From Galbibacter pacificus (GTDB taxonomy: Bacteria > Bacteroidota > Bacteroidia > Flavobacteriales > Flavobacteriaceae), in NCBI RefSeq assembly GCF_029603165.1, contig NZ_JAQSVC010000002.1, positions 558,001 through 622,000 on the forward strand: 64,000 nucleotides of DNA, given 5' to 3'. The notes under the pieces were generated by a model that saw only the letters and a list, made by a program, of their open reading frames with translations, did no database searches and was not told the origin of the DNA. The translations under genes were made by a program, and so were the position numbers. Within the stretch, counting starts at the first letter, position 1; the number at the start of each line of letters is the position of its first letter. Below, in pieces: positions 1 to 9,405 of the stretch.

Positions 1-212
1 TCTACTTTGGTAAGCTTTAAACGATCGGCATTTGGATGCTTTTCGCATTCCAGCACATGCCCAACTACAATACCTTTAAGGCCGCCTTTAACCGACTCGA
101 AAGTCTCTACTCCTTCAACTTCCAGCCCAAGATCGGTTAGTAGTTCTGCGGTTTTATCTGTTTCCCAATCAAGTTGAATAAATTGTTTTAACCAATTATA
201 AGATATTTTCAC
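1..212 (-). CDS. pheT: Phenylalanyl-tRNA synthetase beta subunit, N-terminal part (cut by window edge)
   Basis: Only the first 70 or so codons are present; the rest lies left of the window. PheT pairs with PheS in the cytoplasmic tetramer that charges tRNA-Phe. The visible start KISYNWLKQFIQLDW is the typical PheT opening, and GIVVGHVLECEKHPNADRL is the beginning of its EMAP-type tRNA-binding domain. The start is a GTG at 210-212; no ATG fits the conserved N-terminus. There is no Shine-Dalgarno sequence, which is normal for this phylum. A TAnnTTTG element lies about 155 bp upstream. Identification is secure from the conserved residues; only completeness is unknown. Confidence 0.93.
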   Translation of the reverse strand, partial: MKISYNWLKQFIQLDWETDKTAELLTDLGLEVEGVETFESVKGGLKGIVVGHVLECEKHPNADRLKLTKV

Positions 213-368
213 CTGTACTTATTGTTTTTAAATCCTACTTTGTTTTGTAAATCTTCCTGTTTAGGTGAATTTTATAAAGCCCTTTTGCTTTTTTGATGCT
301 TCTTATAGAATCCCCCTTTATCCATAAAATACCCTTCTGCATCTTAATAGGTTATTTTATTTGAAGTG

Positions 369-376
369 CAAAGATA
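369..376 (-). promoter_or_regulatory. Candidate -7 promoter element for pheT
   Basis: On the minus strand this reads TATCTTTG, matching the Bacteroidota -7 consensus TAnnTTTG. No good -33 TTTG was found at the usual 19-21 nt spacing, so support is partial. It would give a leader of about 150 nt before the pheT GTG. Confidence 0.35.
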
Positions 377-401
377 ATAATCCGCTTTATAATAGATAAC
401 C

Positions 402-2504
402 TTAACTTATATAATTCCAAATATTCTTGTGTTTTGCCAATTGCTGATATGTATAGCGCAGGATTTTGTTTTTTTCGAGCATTAAATTTTGATCTTCTTT
501 CAAGGTTTTTACAGCATAGTACCGTGCTGTTTTTAAAATATCGTTATCCTTGACAATGTCGGCTATTTTTAGGTTTAGCACACCACTTTGCTGGGTGCCC
601 ATCAAATCTCCGGGTCCCCGGAGTTTCAAATCGACTTCTGCTATTTGAAAACCATCGTTTGTGCCCACCATGGTTTCGAGCCTTGTTTTGGAATCGCTGG
701 ACAATTTGTGCCCGGTCATTAAAATACAATAGCTCTGTTCTGCCCCCCGCCCAACCCTTCCACGGAGCTGGTGCAATTGCGAAAGGCCAAATCTTTCGGC
801 ACTTTCTATTATCATAACGGAGGCATTTGGCACATTTACCCCAACTTCTATAACTGTTGTGGCTACCATAATTTGGGTTTCGCCCTTTACAAAACGTTCC
901 ATTTCATAATCTTTGTCAGAGGATTTCATTTGCCCGTGCACGATAGATATTTGGTATTCTGGCTTTGGAAACTCGCGTTCAATACTTGCATAACCATCCA
1001 TTAAATCTTTGTAATCAAGTTTTTCGGATTCCTGGATTAAAGGATAAACAATGTAGATTTGCCGCCCTTTTTTTATTTCATCCTTTATAAACCTAAATAC
1101 TTTCAAGCGATTACTATCGTAGCGGTGTACCGTTTTTATGGATTTTCTCCCGGGCGGGAGCTCATCTATTACCGAAATGTCCAAATCGCCATACAAGCTC
1201 ATGGCCAAAGTTCGCGGAATGGGCGTGGCCGTCATTACCAAAACATGTGGCGGGATGGCGTTTTTATGCCAAAGTTTGGCCCGTTGCGCCACCCCAAAAC
1301 GGTGTTGCTCGTCTATAATGGCCAGTCCAAGGTTTTTAAACTGCACCTTATCTTCAAGCACTGCATGGGTACCAATTAAAATATGTAGTTCCCCATTTTC
1401 CAGTTGATCATGAATTTCCTTCCTTTCGGACGCTTTAGACGACCCGGTAAGCAGTTTTATGTTTACGCCAAGTTCTTTAACCAAAGCTTCAATACCGTTG
1501 TAATGCTGTTGTGCCAAAATCTCGGTGGGCGCCACCAAACACGCCTGAAACCCATTGTCTATGGCCAATAGCATTGTCATTAACCCCACAATGGTTTTTC
1601 CAGAGCCCACATCGCCCTGTAACAGTCTGTTCATCTGTGCATTACTCCCCAAATCGTTGCGTATTTCTTTTATTACCCTTTTCTGGGCATTGGTGAGCTC
1701 AAAAGGAAGGTGCTCGGCATAAAAAGTATTGAACAAAGTCCCGACCTGATCGAAATTAAAACCTTTTATTTTACTTTTCCTGCTTAAATTCTTTGAAATA
1801 AGTTGCAACTGAATGTAAAATAATTCTTCAAATTTTAGGCGGTATTGTGCTTTCGACAGTAATTCCTGACTTTGTGGAAAATGTATATTGAACAATGCCT
1901 TGCTCTTTGAAATAAGTTTTTGTTCTTCCAAAAGCTCGGCAGAAAGGGTTTCGTAAAATTTCCCGTTTGTTTCTACAAAAAGCTGTTGCATCAATTTATT
2001 TACCACCCTGTTGGTTATTCCTTTATTGGTAAGTTTTTCAGTAGAAGGATAAACGGGCTGCATGGCCGTACGGAGGCTTTTTTCATGATCTGCCAACAAT
2101 TCCATTTCCGGGTGCGGCATGGAAAAGCCATTGTACCAATTGGTCTTCCCAAAAATAACATACGGCTGGTTTATTTTTAGGCTTTCGCGTATCCATTTAT
2201 GGCCACGAAACCAAACCAGCTCCATTTGTCCCGTTTCATCCATAAAAGTGGCTACAAGACGTTTTCCCTTTTGTTGTTCAACGGTTTTTATGTGGGTTAT
2301 TTTGCCAATTATCTGTACTTCTGCATTGTTTCGCTGTAACTCGTTGATTTTATAATACCGGGTTTTATCTATATAACGGTTTGGAAATAAGTTTATTAAA
2401 TCTTGATAAGTATGGATTCCAAGTTCTTTACGGAGCAAATCGGCCCGGTTGGGGCCAACACCTTTTAAATAATCGATTGGGGTTTGTAATAAACTAGGAT
2501 TCAT
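402..2504 (-). CDS. recG: ATP-dependent DNA helicase RecG
   Basis: RecG remodels stalled replication forks and branch-migrates Holliday junctions. The 700-residue length fits the family. An N-terminal wedge/OB region (about residues 60-150, with GKITHIKTVEQQKGKR) precedes two helicase lobes. Walker A is GDVGSGKT, the DExH box is IIDEQHRFGVAQRAKLWHK, the next motif is TATPIPRTLAM, and the C-terminal lobe carries QLRGRVGRG and LKLRGPGDLMGTQQSG, which are RecG hallmarks. I chose the ATG at 2504 (MNPSLLQTPIDYL) over an in-frame GTG two codons upstream. It is transcribed divergently from the TIGR02757 gene. No frameshift or missing motif was seen. Confidence 0.97.
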   Translation of the reverse strand: MNPSLLQTPIDYLKGVGPNRADLLRKELGIHTYQDLINLFPNRYIDKTRYYKINELQRNNAEVQIIGKITHIKTVEQQKGKRLVATFMDETGQMELVWFRGHKWIRESLKINQPYVIFGKTNWYNGFSMPHPEMELLADHEKSLRTAMQPVYPSTEKLTNKGITNRVVNKLMQQLFVETNGKFYETLSAELLEEQKLISKSKALFNIHFPQSQELLSKAQYRLKFEELFYIQLQLISKNLSRKSKIKGFNFDQVGTLFNTFYAEHLPFELTNAQKRVIKEIRNDLGSNAQMNRLLQGDVGSGKTIVGLMTMLLAIDNGFQACLVAPTEILAQQHYNGIEALVKELGVNIKLLTGSSKASERKEIHDQLENGELHILIGTHAVLEDKVQFKNLGLAIIDEQHRFGVAQRAKLWHKNAIPPHVLVMTATPIPRTLAMSLYGDLDISVIDELPPGRKSIKTVHRYDSNRLKVFRFIKDEIKKGRQIYIVYPLIQESEKLDYKDLMDGYASIEREFPKPEYQISIVHGQMKSSDKDYEMERFVKGETQIMVATTVIEVGVNVPNASVMIIESAERFGLSQLHQLRGRVGRGAEQSYCILMTGHKLSSDSKTRLETMVGTNDGFQIAEVDLKLRGPGDLMGTQQSGVLNLKIADIVKDNDILKTARYYAVKTLKEDQNLMLEKNKILRYTYQQLAKHKNIWNYIS

Positions 2505-2634
2505 AAACACGAAGATAGGAGTTAGTTGTAAAGTTTAAAAGTTTTTTAAATCCGTTGGCCGTTTCCGGATGGTAAAATGAATTTCTTTGGAAGAAAAAAA
2601 CAACCTTACAATTTAATAATTGAAGCTCTGGTTA

Positions 2635-2642
2635 ATACCTTT
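2635..2642 (+). promoter_or_regulatory. Candidate -7 element upstream of the TIGR02757 gene
   Basis: TACCTTTG matches TAnnTTTG and sits 36 bp before the TTG start of the next gene, a sensible leader length. A clear -33 TTTG is not present at the normal distance. Confidence 0.4.
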
Positions 2643-2677
2643 GCAGAAAAGTACTGTCGCAAATCAATATCGTACAT

Positions 2678-3442
2678 TTGAAAAAATCCGAATTAAAAGA
2701 ATTTCTCGACGAGAGAGTAGCATATTACAATCATCCACGTTTTATAGAAACCGATCCCATTCAGGTTCCGCATCAGTTTAAGCAAAAGGAAGATATCGAG
2801 ATAGCCGGTTTTCTGGCCGCAACCATAGCTTGGGGAAACCGAAAAAGCATTATTAAAAATGCCGATAAAATGATGAAACTCATGGGTAATTCCCCTTACG
2901 ATTTTGTTATGGGGCACCATGAAAATCAATTAGAAAACCTTTTGCCTTTTGTGCACCGCACTTTTAACGGGCACGATTTTATTCAGTTTGTAAAAAGCCT
3001 TCAGCATATATATTTAAACCGCGGCGGAATGGAAACTCTTTTTAAAGAACACGCCACCAACACTTCCATGCAACCAGCCATTGCCAAATTTAAAGAAGTC
3101 TTTTTTGAAATGGAACACCTCCCGCGTACCCAAAAGCATATTTCAAATCCGCTAAAAGGATCTTCGGCAAAACGCATCAATATGTTTTTACGTTGGATGG
3201 TACGTAACGATAATTGCGGCGTTGACCTTGGGATCTGGAAAGACATTTCCCCTGCCCTGCTTTCTTGTCCGCTTGACGTACATTCTGGCAACGTGGCCAG
3301 AAAACTGGGCTTGCTAAAAAGAAAACAAAACGATGCAAAGGCCCTGGCCGAACTGGATAATAATTTACGCAAACTAGACGCCTTAGACCCTGTTAAATAC
3401 GACTTTGCCCTGTTTGGACTTGGTGTTTTTGAAGGCTTTTGA
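2678..3442 (+). CDS. TIGR02757 / DUF2400 family protein
   Basis: A 254-residue protein of the conserved DUF2400 family (TIGR02757), common in Bacteroidota and of unproven function. Family hallmarks visible here are IEIAGFLAATIAWGNRKSI near residue 50, SSAKRINMFLRWMVR near residue 165 and the stretch VDLGIWKDISPALLSCPLDVHSGNVAR around 180-205, followed by a C-terminal DPVKYDFALFGLGV. The general pattern resembles helix-hairpin-helix DNA-glycosylase-like folds, but that is inference. The start is a TTG, because no ATG or GTG precedes the conserved N-terminus. It stands alone, divergent from recG. Confidence 0.88.
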   Translation: MKKSELKEFLDERVAYYNHPRFIETDPIQVPHQFKQKEDIEIAGFLAATIAWGNRKSIIKNADKMMKLMGNSPYDFVMGHHENQLENLLPFVHRTFNGHDFIQFVKSLQHIYLNRGGMETLFKEHATNTSMQPAIAKFKEVFFEMEHLPRTQKHISNPLKGSSAKRINMFLRWMVRNDNCGVDLGIWKDISPALLSCPLDVHSGNVARKLGLLKRKQNDAKALAELDNNLRKLDALDPVKYDFALFGLGVFEGF

Positions 3443-3495
3443 TTGTATTTTTTGCGGATTAATACTGTTTAACATAGTTTTTTGCAAAAAGAATG

Positions 3496-3503
3496 TAAAT
3501 TTG
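3496..3503 (+). promoter_or_regulatory. Candidate -7 element for the S10 peptidase gene
   Basis: TAAATTTG matches TAnnTTTG and lies 53 bp before the ATG. The -33 region is poor. Confidence 0.35.
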
Positions 3504-3556
3504 TTCTGTACGTTGCTACATCATCTAAAAAACATTACTAACCCAACTAATAAAGC

Positions 3557-5047
3557 ATGCCAAGACTATTTTTTTGTATAAGCTTATTGTGTATTCTATC
3601 TATCCATGCACAAGACCGTAAAATACCCGTTGATACCATAATTACAACCACGCATCAGGTTACCATAAAAGGCAAAAAAGTAAACTACAGCACCAATACG
3701 GGAACCTTGCCCGTTTGGGATGAAGACGGGAATACAATTGCCACTCTTTTTCATACGTATTATTACAGGACCGATATTGAAAATAACACCAACCGGCCCT
3801 TGATTATATCGTTCAATGGTGGCCCCGGTTCTGCTTCCGTTTGGATGCATATTGCCTACACCGGCCCGAAAGTTTTAAATATTGACGATGAAGGATACCC
3901 CATTCAGCCATATGGCGTAAAAGACAATCCAAATTCCATACTTGACATTGCAGACATAGTCTATGTAAACCCGGTTAATACTGGATATTCACGAATGGTT
4001 GCCAATAAAGAAGGAAAATATCCCGACAAGGAAAAATTCTTTGGCATCAATGCCGATATAAAATATTTAGCAGACTGGATTACCACTTTTGTTACAAGAA
4101 ACAACCGCTGGCGCTCCCCAAAATATATTATAGGCGAAAGTTATGGAGGCACCCGTGTTGCCGGACTTTCATTGGCCTTGCAGGAAAGAGAATGGATGTA
4201 CCTCAATGGGGTTATTATGGTTTCGCCCGCCGATTATAAGGTCTTGCGTGCCGACAGCCCGGTTTCCTCGGCGCTAAACTTACCCTACTATACAGCGGCT
4301 GCATGGCACCAAAAAGCATTAGGAGCTGAATTGCAACAAAAAGATTTATTGGAAATTTTACCAGAAGTAGAAAAGTATACCATAAACACATTAATTCCGG
4401 CAATTGCAAAGGGCGGTTTTATTTCGGAAGCTGAAAAAAAGGAGGTCGCCAAACAAATGGCTGTGTATTCGGGGCTTTCTGAAGCTTCTATTTTAGAGCA
4501 CAACCTAGATGTTCCTACATCTTTTTTTTGGAAAGAACTATTGCGCGACAAAGGTTATACCGTTGGGAGGCTGGATTCCCGCTATTTGGGGATCGATAAA
4601 ATGGCGGCAGGCACACGCCCCGACTATAATGCCGAGCTTACTTCTTGGCTACACTCGTTTACGCCGGCCATAAATTACTATTTACAGGAAGAACTGAAGT
4701 TTAAAACCGATGTTCCTTACCAAATGTTCGGCGATGTACATCCTTGGAATCTGGAAAATGACAACACACGGGAAAACCTGCGCAAGGCAATGGCAGAAAA
4801 CCCGTATTTACAAGTGTTATACCAAGCCGGATATTACGACGGGGCATGTACTTATTTTAACACCAAATACAGCATGTGGCAATTGGATCCATCTGGAAAA
4901 ATGAAAGACAGGCTTCATTTTAAAGGTTACAGAAGCGGACATATGATGTATTTGCGAAGCGAGGATTTAAAAGCAGCCAACGATCATGTTAGGGAATTTA
5001 TACTTTCTACCTCCGGTGAAGGAAAAGCTGCTAAATACACAAAGTAA
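3557..5047 (+). CDS. Exported serine carboxypeptidase-like peptidase, family S10
   Basis: A 496-residue secreted or periplasmic protein with an N-terminal signal peptide (RLFFCISLLCILSIHAQ, cleavage after about residue 18). The S10 fold is shown by FNGGPGSASVWMH (oxyanion region, about residue 88) and by the nucleophile elbow IGESYGGTR (Ser near residue 197). The Asp is likely in QAGYYDGAC and the His in SGHMMYLR near the C-terminus, so the triad looks complete. Family members cleave C-terminal residues from peptides, so a role in extracellular peptide use is inferred. It stands as a single gene between the TIGR02757 gene and the BatA-like gene. Confidence 0.9.
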   Translation: MPRLFFCISLLCILSIHAQDRKIPVDTIITTTHQVTIKGKKVNYSTNTGTLPVWDEDGNTIATLFHTYYYRTDIENNTNRPLIISFNGGPGSASVWMHIAYTGPKVLNIDDEGYPIQPYGVKDNPNSILDIADIVYVNPVNTGYSRMVANKEGKYPDKEKFFGINADIKYLADWITTFVTRNNRWRSPKYIIGESYGGTRVAGLSLALQEREWMYLNGVIMVSPADYKVLRADSPVSSALNLPYYTAAAWHQKALGAELQQKDLLEILPEVEKYTINTLIPAIAKGGFISEAEKKEVAKQMAVYSGLSEASILEHNLDVPTSFFWKELLRDKGYTVGRLDSRYLGIDKMAAGTRPDYNAELTSWLHSFTPAINYYLQEELKFKTDVPYQMFGDVHPWNLENDNTRENLRKAMAENPYLQVLYQAGYYDGACTYFNTKYSMWQLDPSGKMKDRLHFKGYRSGHMMYLRSEDLKAANDHVREFILSTSGEGKAAKYTK

Positions 5048-5112
5048 GTCAGGATAACCATGTATGTAGTAAATGAAGCGTAATTATATATTTCCTCTGA
5101 AAAAAAATTATG

Positions 5113-5120
5113 TACTTTTG
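5113..5120 (+). promoter_or_regulatory. Candidate -7 element for the BatA-like / dihydroorotase-like pair
   Basis: TACTTTTG matches TAnnTTTG and lies 22 bp before the ATG at 5143. No convincing -33 element was found. Confidence 0.4.
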
Positions 5121-5142
5121 AATAGATTAATAATTAAAAGGA

Positions 5143-7053
5143 ATGCAGTTTAAACATCCGGAAATTCTTTGGGCCCTTTTTTTACTTCTTATTCCCATTA
5201 TTATCCATTTGTTTCAACTTCGGAGGTTTAAAAAAGAAACTTTTACCAATGTTCAATTTTTAAAACAGCTCGCTCAAAAAACCAGAAAAAGCTCGCAACT
5301 AAAAAAATGGCTCATCCTTCTTACAAGAATGTTGGCCTTTGCCGCTATTATTACCGCCTTTGCACAGCCTTATTTGGCCAACAGGAATATTGTGGATACC
5401 ACCAAGGAAACGGTTGTTTACCTCGATAATTCTTTTAGCATGCAACTTAAAGGGGCGCAAGGGCCCCTTTTAACAAGGGCCATTAACGAATTTATTGGCA
5501 ACATCCCGGCAAACGAGACTTTCTCTTTGTTTACCAATACCGAAAACTACCAAAATATTCAGGTAAACGATATTAAAAACGAACTTTTGGCTACTTCGTA
5601 TTCCAGTACGCAACTACCGCTTAACGAAATATTCCTTAAAGGGCAACAATATTTTAAAGGCGAAAATTCAATTAAGAACTTTGTCGTTATTTCCGATTTT
5701 CAACAACGAAAACCAGATACGCTTCAAGATAGCAATATTGAAAGCCGCTATGTCCAGCTGTCGCCAGTTTCCAAAGAAAATATAGCAATAGACAGTGCAT
5801 ATATTAAAGAAAAGGAAACAAACGGTTACAATCTTGAAGTACTGCTGAGTACCAATGACGAATATGGCAATACGCCAATTGCATTGTACAACAATGATAA
5901 TTTAATTGCCAAAACAGCGGTGAGTTTTTCAAACAACAAAGGCATTGCCAGTTTTACCGTTCCCAACGGAGTTTTAAAAGGAAGAATAAGCATTGACGAT
6001 AATGGCCTGCAATACGACAATACGCTCTTTATTTCCATCAATAAAGAAGAAAAGCTGAACGTGCTTTCCATTAATGGAGCAGCCGATGTTTTTCTTAAAA
6101 AAATATTTACTGAAGACGAATTTAACTATGCTTCGGTTCCTGTTGATGCAATAGATTACAATAGTCTCCCAAATCAAAACTTTATTGTTTTAAATGAGGT
6201 TGAAAACATTCCGAATGCACTTATTATGGCTTTAAAAAGTGCTGTATCAAAAGGAATTTATGTTTGTATAATAGCTTCAAATAAGGCAAACCAAGAAACA
6301 TACAATCAGTTACTTAGTGAAGTATCTAGGATTTCTGTTGAAGGAACAAAAAAACAAGAACAGCTTATCACTCAAATTGCATTTGAGCACCCGTTGTTTC
6401 AACAGGTTTTTGAAAAAAAAGTAGTTAATTTTCAATACCCAAAAAGTAAGCTTTCCTATGCAATAACCGGAAATTCAAACAAAGTTATCTCCTTTGCCGA
6501 CGGATCGCCTTTTTTATTGGAAAACAATCATGTATATCTTTTTAGCTCGCCCTTAAATACAAATACCACCAATTTTCAAAGCTCCCCGCTTATCGTACCA
6601 GTTTTTTACAATATGGCCAAACAGAGCCTGGCGTTGCCAAATCTGTATTATTCCATTGGGGAAAACAATCAATTTGACGTAAAGGCTACATTGGGCAACG
6701 ATCAAATTGTGACCTTGAAAAACAAGGAAACCTCTTTTATTCCGCTTCAGCAAACTTTTACCCACCATGTAAACATTACCACGACCGATTTACCAGCCGA
6801 AGCTGGGAATTATTCGGTAAACAACGGTAACGAGGCTATTTTAAACCTAAGCTATAACTACAACCGTAACGAGAGTAAGTTAAACTATCTTGATCTTAAT
6901 AATTTAAATGCAACAAATACATATACCGATATTGCCGATGTATTTAAAAATATAAAAAGTGAAAACAATGTAAATGCGCTTTGGAAATGGTTTGTTATTT
7001 TTGCATTGGTATGTTTTTGTATCGAACTGCTCATCTTAAAATATTTTAAATGA
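5143..7053 (+). CDS. BatA-domain membrane protein (aerotolerance-type, VWA-like)
   Basis: A 636-residue membrane protein. The N-terminus MQFKHPEILWALFLLLIPI followed by HLFQLRRFKKETFTNV and a second membrane span (about residues 60-80) is the double-transmembrane BatA / TIGR02226 domain. A cytoplasm-facing or periplasmic von Willebrand A-like segment follows, with YLDNSFSMQ (a DxSxS MIDAS pattern, residues 98-106). A last membrane span lies at the C-terminus (WFVIFALVCFCIELLIL). Family members occur in Bacteroides aerotolerance (bat) loci, but the molecular role is unknown. Its stop codon overlaps the start of the dihydroorotase-like gene by 4 bp, so the two are co-transcribed and probably translationally coupled. 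Confidence 0.87.
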   Translation: MQFKHPEILWALFLLLIPIIIHLFQLRRFKKETFTNVQFLKQLAQKTRKSSQLKKWLILLTRMLAFAAIITAFAQPYLANRNIVDTTKETVVYLDNSFSMQLKGAQGPLLTRAINEFIGNIPANETFSLFTNTENYQNIQVNDIKNELLATSYSSTQLPLNEIFLKGQQYFKGENSIKNFVVISDFQQRKPDTLQDSNIESRYVQLSPVSKENIAIDSAYIKEKETNGYNLEVLLSTNDEYGNTPIALYNNDNLIAKTAVSFSNNKGIASFTVPNGVLKGRISIDDNGLQYDNTLFISINKEEKLNVLSINGAADVFLKKIFTEDEFNYASVPVDAIDYNSLPNQNFIVLNEVENIPNALIMALKSAVSKGIYVCIIASNKANQETYNQLLSEVSRISVEGTKKQEQLITQIAFEHPLFQQVFEKKVVNFQYPKSKLSYAITGNSNKVISFADGSPFLLENNHVYLFSSPLNTNTTNFQSSPLIVPVFYNMAKQSLALPNLYYSIGENNQFDVKATLGNDQIVTLKNKETSFIPLQQTFTHHVNITTTDLPAEAGNYSVNNGNEAILNLSYNYNRNESKLNYLDLNNLNATNTYTDIADVFKNIKSENNVNALWKWFVIFALVCFCIELLILKYFK

Positions 7054-8318
7054 ATATCCTCGTAAAGTCCGCTAAAATAGTAGCTCCCAACAGTGATTAC
7101 CACCTGCAAACAAAAGACATTCTCATTGAAGACGGTATAATTAAAAAAATTGAAGACCAATTAAAGGCGCCTAAAAACGCCAAAGTAATAGATGTTAAAG
7201 GCCTTCATGTTTCCGAAGGCTGGTTTGACAGCAGCGTGAGTTTTGGAGAACCCGGGCACGAAGAACGGGAAACCATAGAAAACGGCCTAAAAACGGCTGC
7301 TTTAAGCGGTTTTACGGCCGTGGCAGTAAACCCGAATACACATCCGGTTGCCGATACAAACGCCGATATTGGATTTTTAAAGGCCAAAGCAAGCGGAAAA
7401 CCCACAGCACTTTATCCCATTGGCGCTCTAACCGTTAATAGTGAAAGTGTGGATCTGGCCGAACTTTTTGATATGAAAAATGCGGGAGCGGTTGCTTTTG
7501 GTGATTATCAAAAGGCAATAACCAACCCCAACCTTTTAAAAATTGCACTTCAATATGCTCAAAATTTTGATGGACTTGTAATTTCTTTTCCGCAGGAAAA
7601 TAAAATAGCGGGAAAAGGTGTGGTTAATGAAGAAGCAGTGGGAACAAAATTAGGGCTTAAGGGAATTCCGGCGCTTGCCGAAGAGCTACAAATAGCCCGC
7701 GATTTATTTATTTTGGAATATACGGGAGGCAAATTACACATCCCTACCATTTCTACCGCAAAATCGGTAGCCCTGATAAAAGAAGCCAAAAAGAAAGGTC
7801 TGGACGTAAGTTGCAGTGTGGCCATACACAATTTATTTTTAACCGATGATGCCCTTACCGAATTTGACACCAACTACAAAGTCCTCCCGCCTTTGCGGAC
7901 TGCAAATGACACCAAGGCTTTGTTAAAAGCGCTAAAAGATGGTATTATAGACTTTGTAACCAGCGATCATAACCCAATAGATGTGGAAAACAAAAAGGTG
8001 GAATTCGATCATGCCTTATATGGAACCATTGGACTGGAGAGTGCCTTTGGCGCATTGCAAAAAGCAGTTCCCCTTGAAACTGCCATAAAAAGCCTTACCC
8101 AAGGAAAAATACGCTTTGGAATTAAAAGCGAAGGCTTTAAGCCAGGCGTTAAGGCAGATTTAACCTTGTTTGACCCTAATAAAACTTATGTTTTTAAAAA
8201 CCAAAACATACATTCCACCTCCAAAAACAGTGCTTTTATTGGCCAGAGCCTAAAAGGTCTTGCATTGGGCATTATAGCAAACGGACAATTAATATTAAAA
8301 ATAACGTATAGTTGCTAA
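7050..8318 (+). CDS. Dihydroorotase homologue lacking the metal-binding residues
   Basis: A 422-residue amidohydrolase-fold protein clearly related to class I dihydroorotase (PyrC), the zinc enzyme closing the dihydroorotate ring in pyrimidine synthesis. The overall pattern is kept (KGLHVSEGWFD, LGLKGIPALAEELQIARD, GTIGLES, KADLTLFDP). The usual HxHxR after the first strand is SSVSFG here, the usual HAE is SFPQE, and the HVS/HISH histidine is replaced (LHIPTIST). Only the late Asp in SDHNP remains. I infer a non-catalytic homologue, perhaps structural as for PyrC-like partners of aspartate transcarbamoylase; a true PyrC should lie elsewhere. It overlaps the BatA-like gene by 4 bp. Confidence 0.85.
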   Translation: MNILVKSAKIVAPNSDYHLQTKDILIEDGIIKKIEDQLKAPKNAKVIDVKGLHVSEGWFDSSVSFGEPGHEERETIENGLKTAALSGFTAVAVNPNTHPVADTNADIGFLKAKASGKPTALYPIGALTVNSESVDLAELFDMKNAGAVAFGDYQKAITNPNLLKIALQYAQNFDGLVISFPQENKIAGKGVVNEEAVGTKLGLKGIPALAEELQIARDLFILEYTGGKLHIPTISTAKSVALIKEAKKKGLDVSCSVAIHNLFLTDDALTEFDTNYKVLPPLRTANDTKALLKALKDGIIDFVTSDHNPIDVENKKVEFDHALYGTIGLESAFGALQKAVPLETAIKSLTQGKIRFGIKSEGFKPGVKADLTLFDPNKTYVFKNQNIHSTSKNSAFIGQSLKGLALGIIANGQLILKITYSC

Positions 8319-8379
8319 TACATACAAAAGGTTTGCACCTCTTGTAAAAAGATTTTTTTAAGCAACAAAACATTTAGCC

Positions 8380-8703
8380 ATGGAAATAAAACCCGAAGGA
8401 AAAACAACAGCCATAATAAGCTACATAACCATTTTTGGTACGGTTATAGCCATTGTTATGAACATGGAAAAGCAAGACCCGTTTGCCCGTTTTCATATCC
8501 GCCAGGCGTTTGGGCTAAACATGCTTTTCTTTATTTTGGGGTACTTTATCGGTTATTTTAATTCATGGATGATTTCATCTGCGTTGTATTTGTTTGTTGT
8601 TATTTTATGGCTATACGGGTTTGTAACCATGTTGCAGGAAAAGTACATTGAAGTCCCTTTGGTGGGCACTTATTTTCAAAAGTGGTTTACATTTATTAAA
8701 TAA
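8380..8703 (+). CDS. Small DUF4870/Tic20-like membrane protein
   Basis: A 107-residue integral membrane protein with about three hydrophobic spans (residues 12-28, 48-65 and 66-85). The segment QDPFARFHIRQAFGLNMLFF resembles the conserved RxHxxQA motif of DUF4870 proteins, sometimes annotated as import component (Tic20-like) proteins. Function is not established. The spacing to the esterase gene downstream is only 19 bp, so the two are probably co-transcribed. A similar DUF4870-type membrane domain occurs fused to an HTH at 57859-58443. Confidence 0.7.
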   Translation: MEIKPEGKTTAIISYITIFGTVIAIVMNMEKQDPFARFHIRQAFGLNMLFFILGYFIGYFNSWMISSALYLFVVILWLYGFVTMLQEKYIEVPLVGTYFQKWFTFIK

Positions 8704-8722
8704 CTAAAACACGTAAACTTTT

Positions 8723-9385
8723 ATGCTTCAAACAAAAGAATTATCGTTATATCATATTGTAAAAGAACCTTCAGTAAAAAAAGAAAATCCCCCTGTTTTA
8801 TTTATGTTTCATGGATATGGGAGTAATGAAGACGATCTGTTTTCCTTCGCTTCCGAGCTTCCCGGCGAGCTTTTTGTTATTTCCGTAAGGGCTCCCTTCA
8901 ACTTAATGCCATACGGACATGCTTGGTACGCCATTCATTTTGATGCCGAAGACGGCAAATGGAGCGATGACAAACAAGCTGTTGAATCCCGAGAATCCAT
9001 TTCAAATTTCATAGATGAAGCCGTTAAGGCATACAGCCTCGACAAAAATAATGTTACCCTGCTCGGTTTTAGCCAAGGCTCCATTTTAAGCTACGCGGTG
9101 GCCCTGTCGTATCCTGAAAAAATAAAGAACGTTATTGCCCTGAGCGGATATGTAAACGAAAAAATAATAAAAGAAGGCTACCAAAACAACAATTTGTCTT
9201 CTTTGCAGTTTTACTGCTCGCATGGTGCTGTAGACCAAGTGATTCCCGTTGAATGGGCCAGAAAAACCTCTCCTTTTTTAAAGGGGCTGGATGTAAAATT
9301 TATATATGAAGAATATCCGGTTGGACACGGGGTGGCTCCTCAAAATTTTTATGCCTTCAATAATTGGCTAAAGGAACGATTGTAA
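8723..9385 (+). CDS. Phospholipase/carboxylesterase-family alpha/beta hydrolase
   Basis: A 220-residue cytoplasmic serine hydrolase of the carboxylesterase/acyl-protein thioesterase family (Abhydrolase_2, YpfH-like). Motifs are MFHGYGSNEDDL (oxyanion hole, about residue 30), the nucleophile elbow LGFSQGSILSYAVALSYP (Ser near residue 118), HGAVDQVIP (catalytic Asp) and YPVGHGVAPQ (catalytic His). The catalytic triad is complete. The substrate cannot be told from sequence; short-chain acyl esters are usual for the family. It lies between the DUF4870-like gene and the glyoxalase-fold gene, all in one direction with small gaps. Confidence 0.86.
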   Translation: MLQTKELSLYHIVKEPSVKKENPPVLFMFHGYGSNEDDLFSFASELPGELFVISVRAPFNLMPYGHAWYAIHFDAEDGKWSDDKQAVESRESISNFIDEAVKAYSLDKNNVTLLGFSQGSILSYAVALSYPEKIKNVIALSGYVNEKIIKEGYQNNNLSSLQFYCSHGAVDQVIPVEWARKTSPFLKGLDVKFIYEEYPVGHGVAPQNFYAFNNWLKERL

Positions 9386-9405
9386 ACTTCAAAAAATAAC
9401 AGGAA

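Noticed and set aside
212-361. Two short frames upstream of pheT on the minus strand (17 and 35 codons) as a possible Phe leader peptide.
   Set aside because: They hold one Phe at most, are lysine-rich like random AT-rich DNA, and no terminator/antiterminator pair follows.
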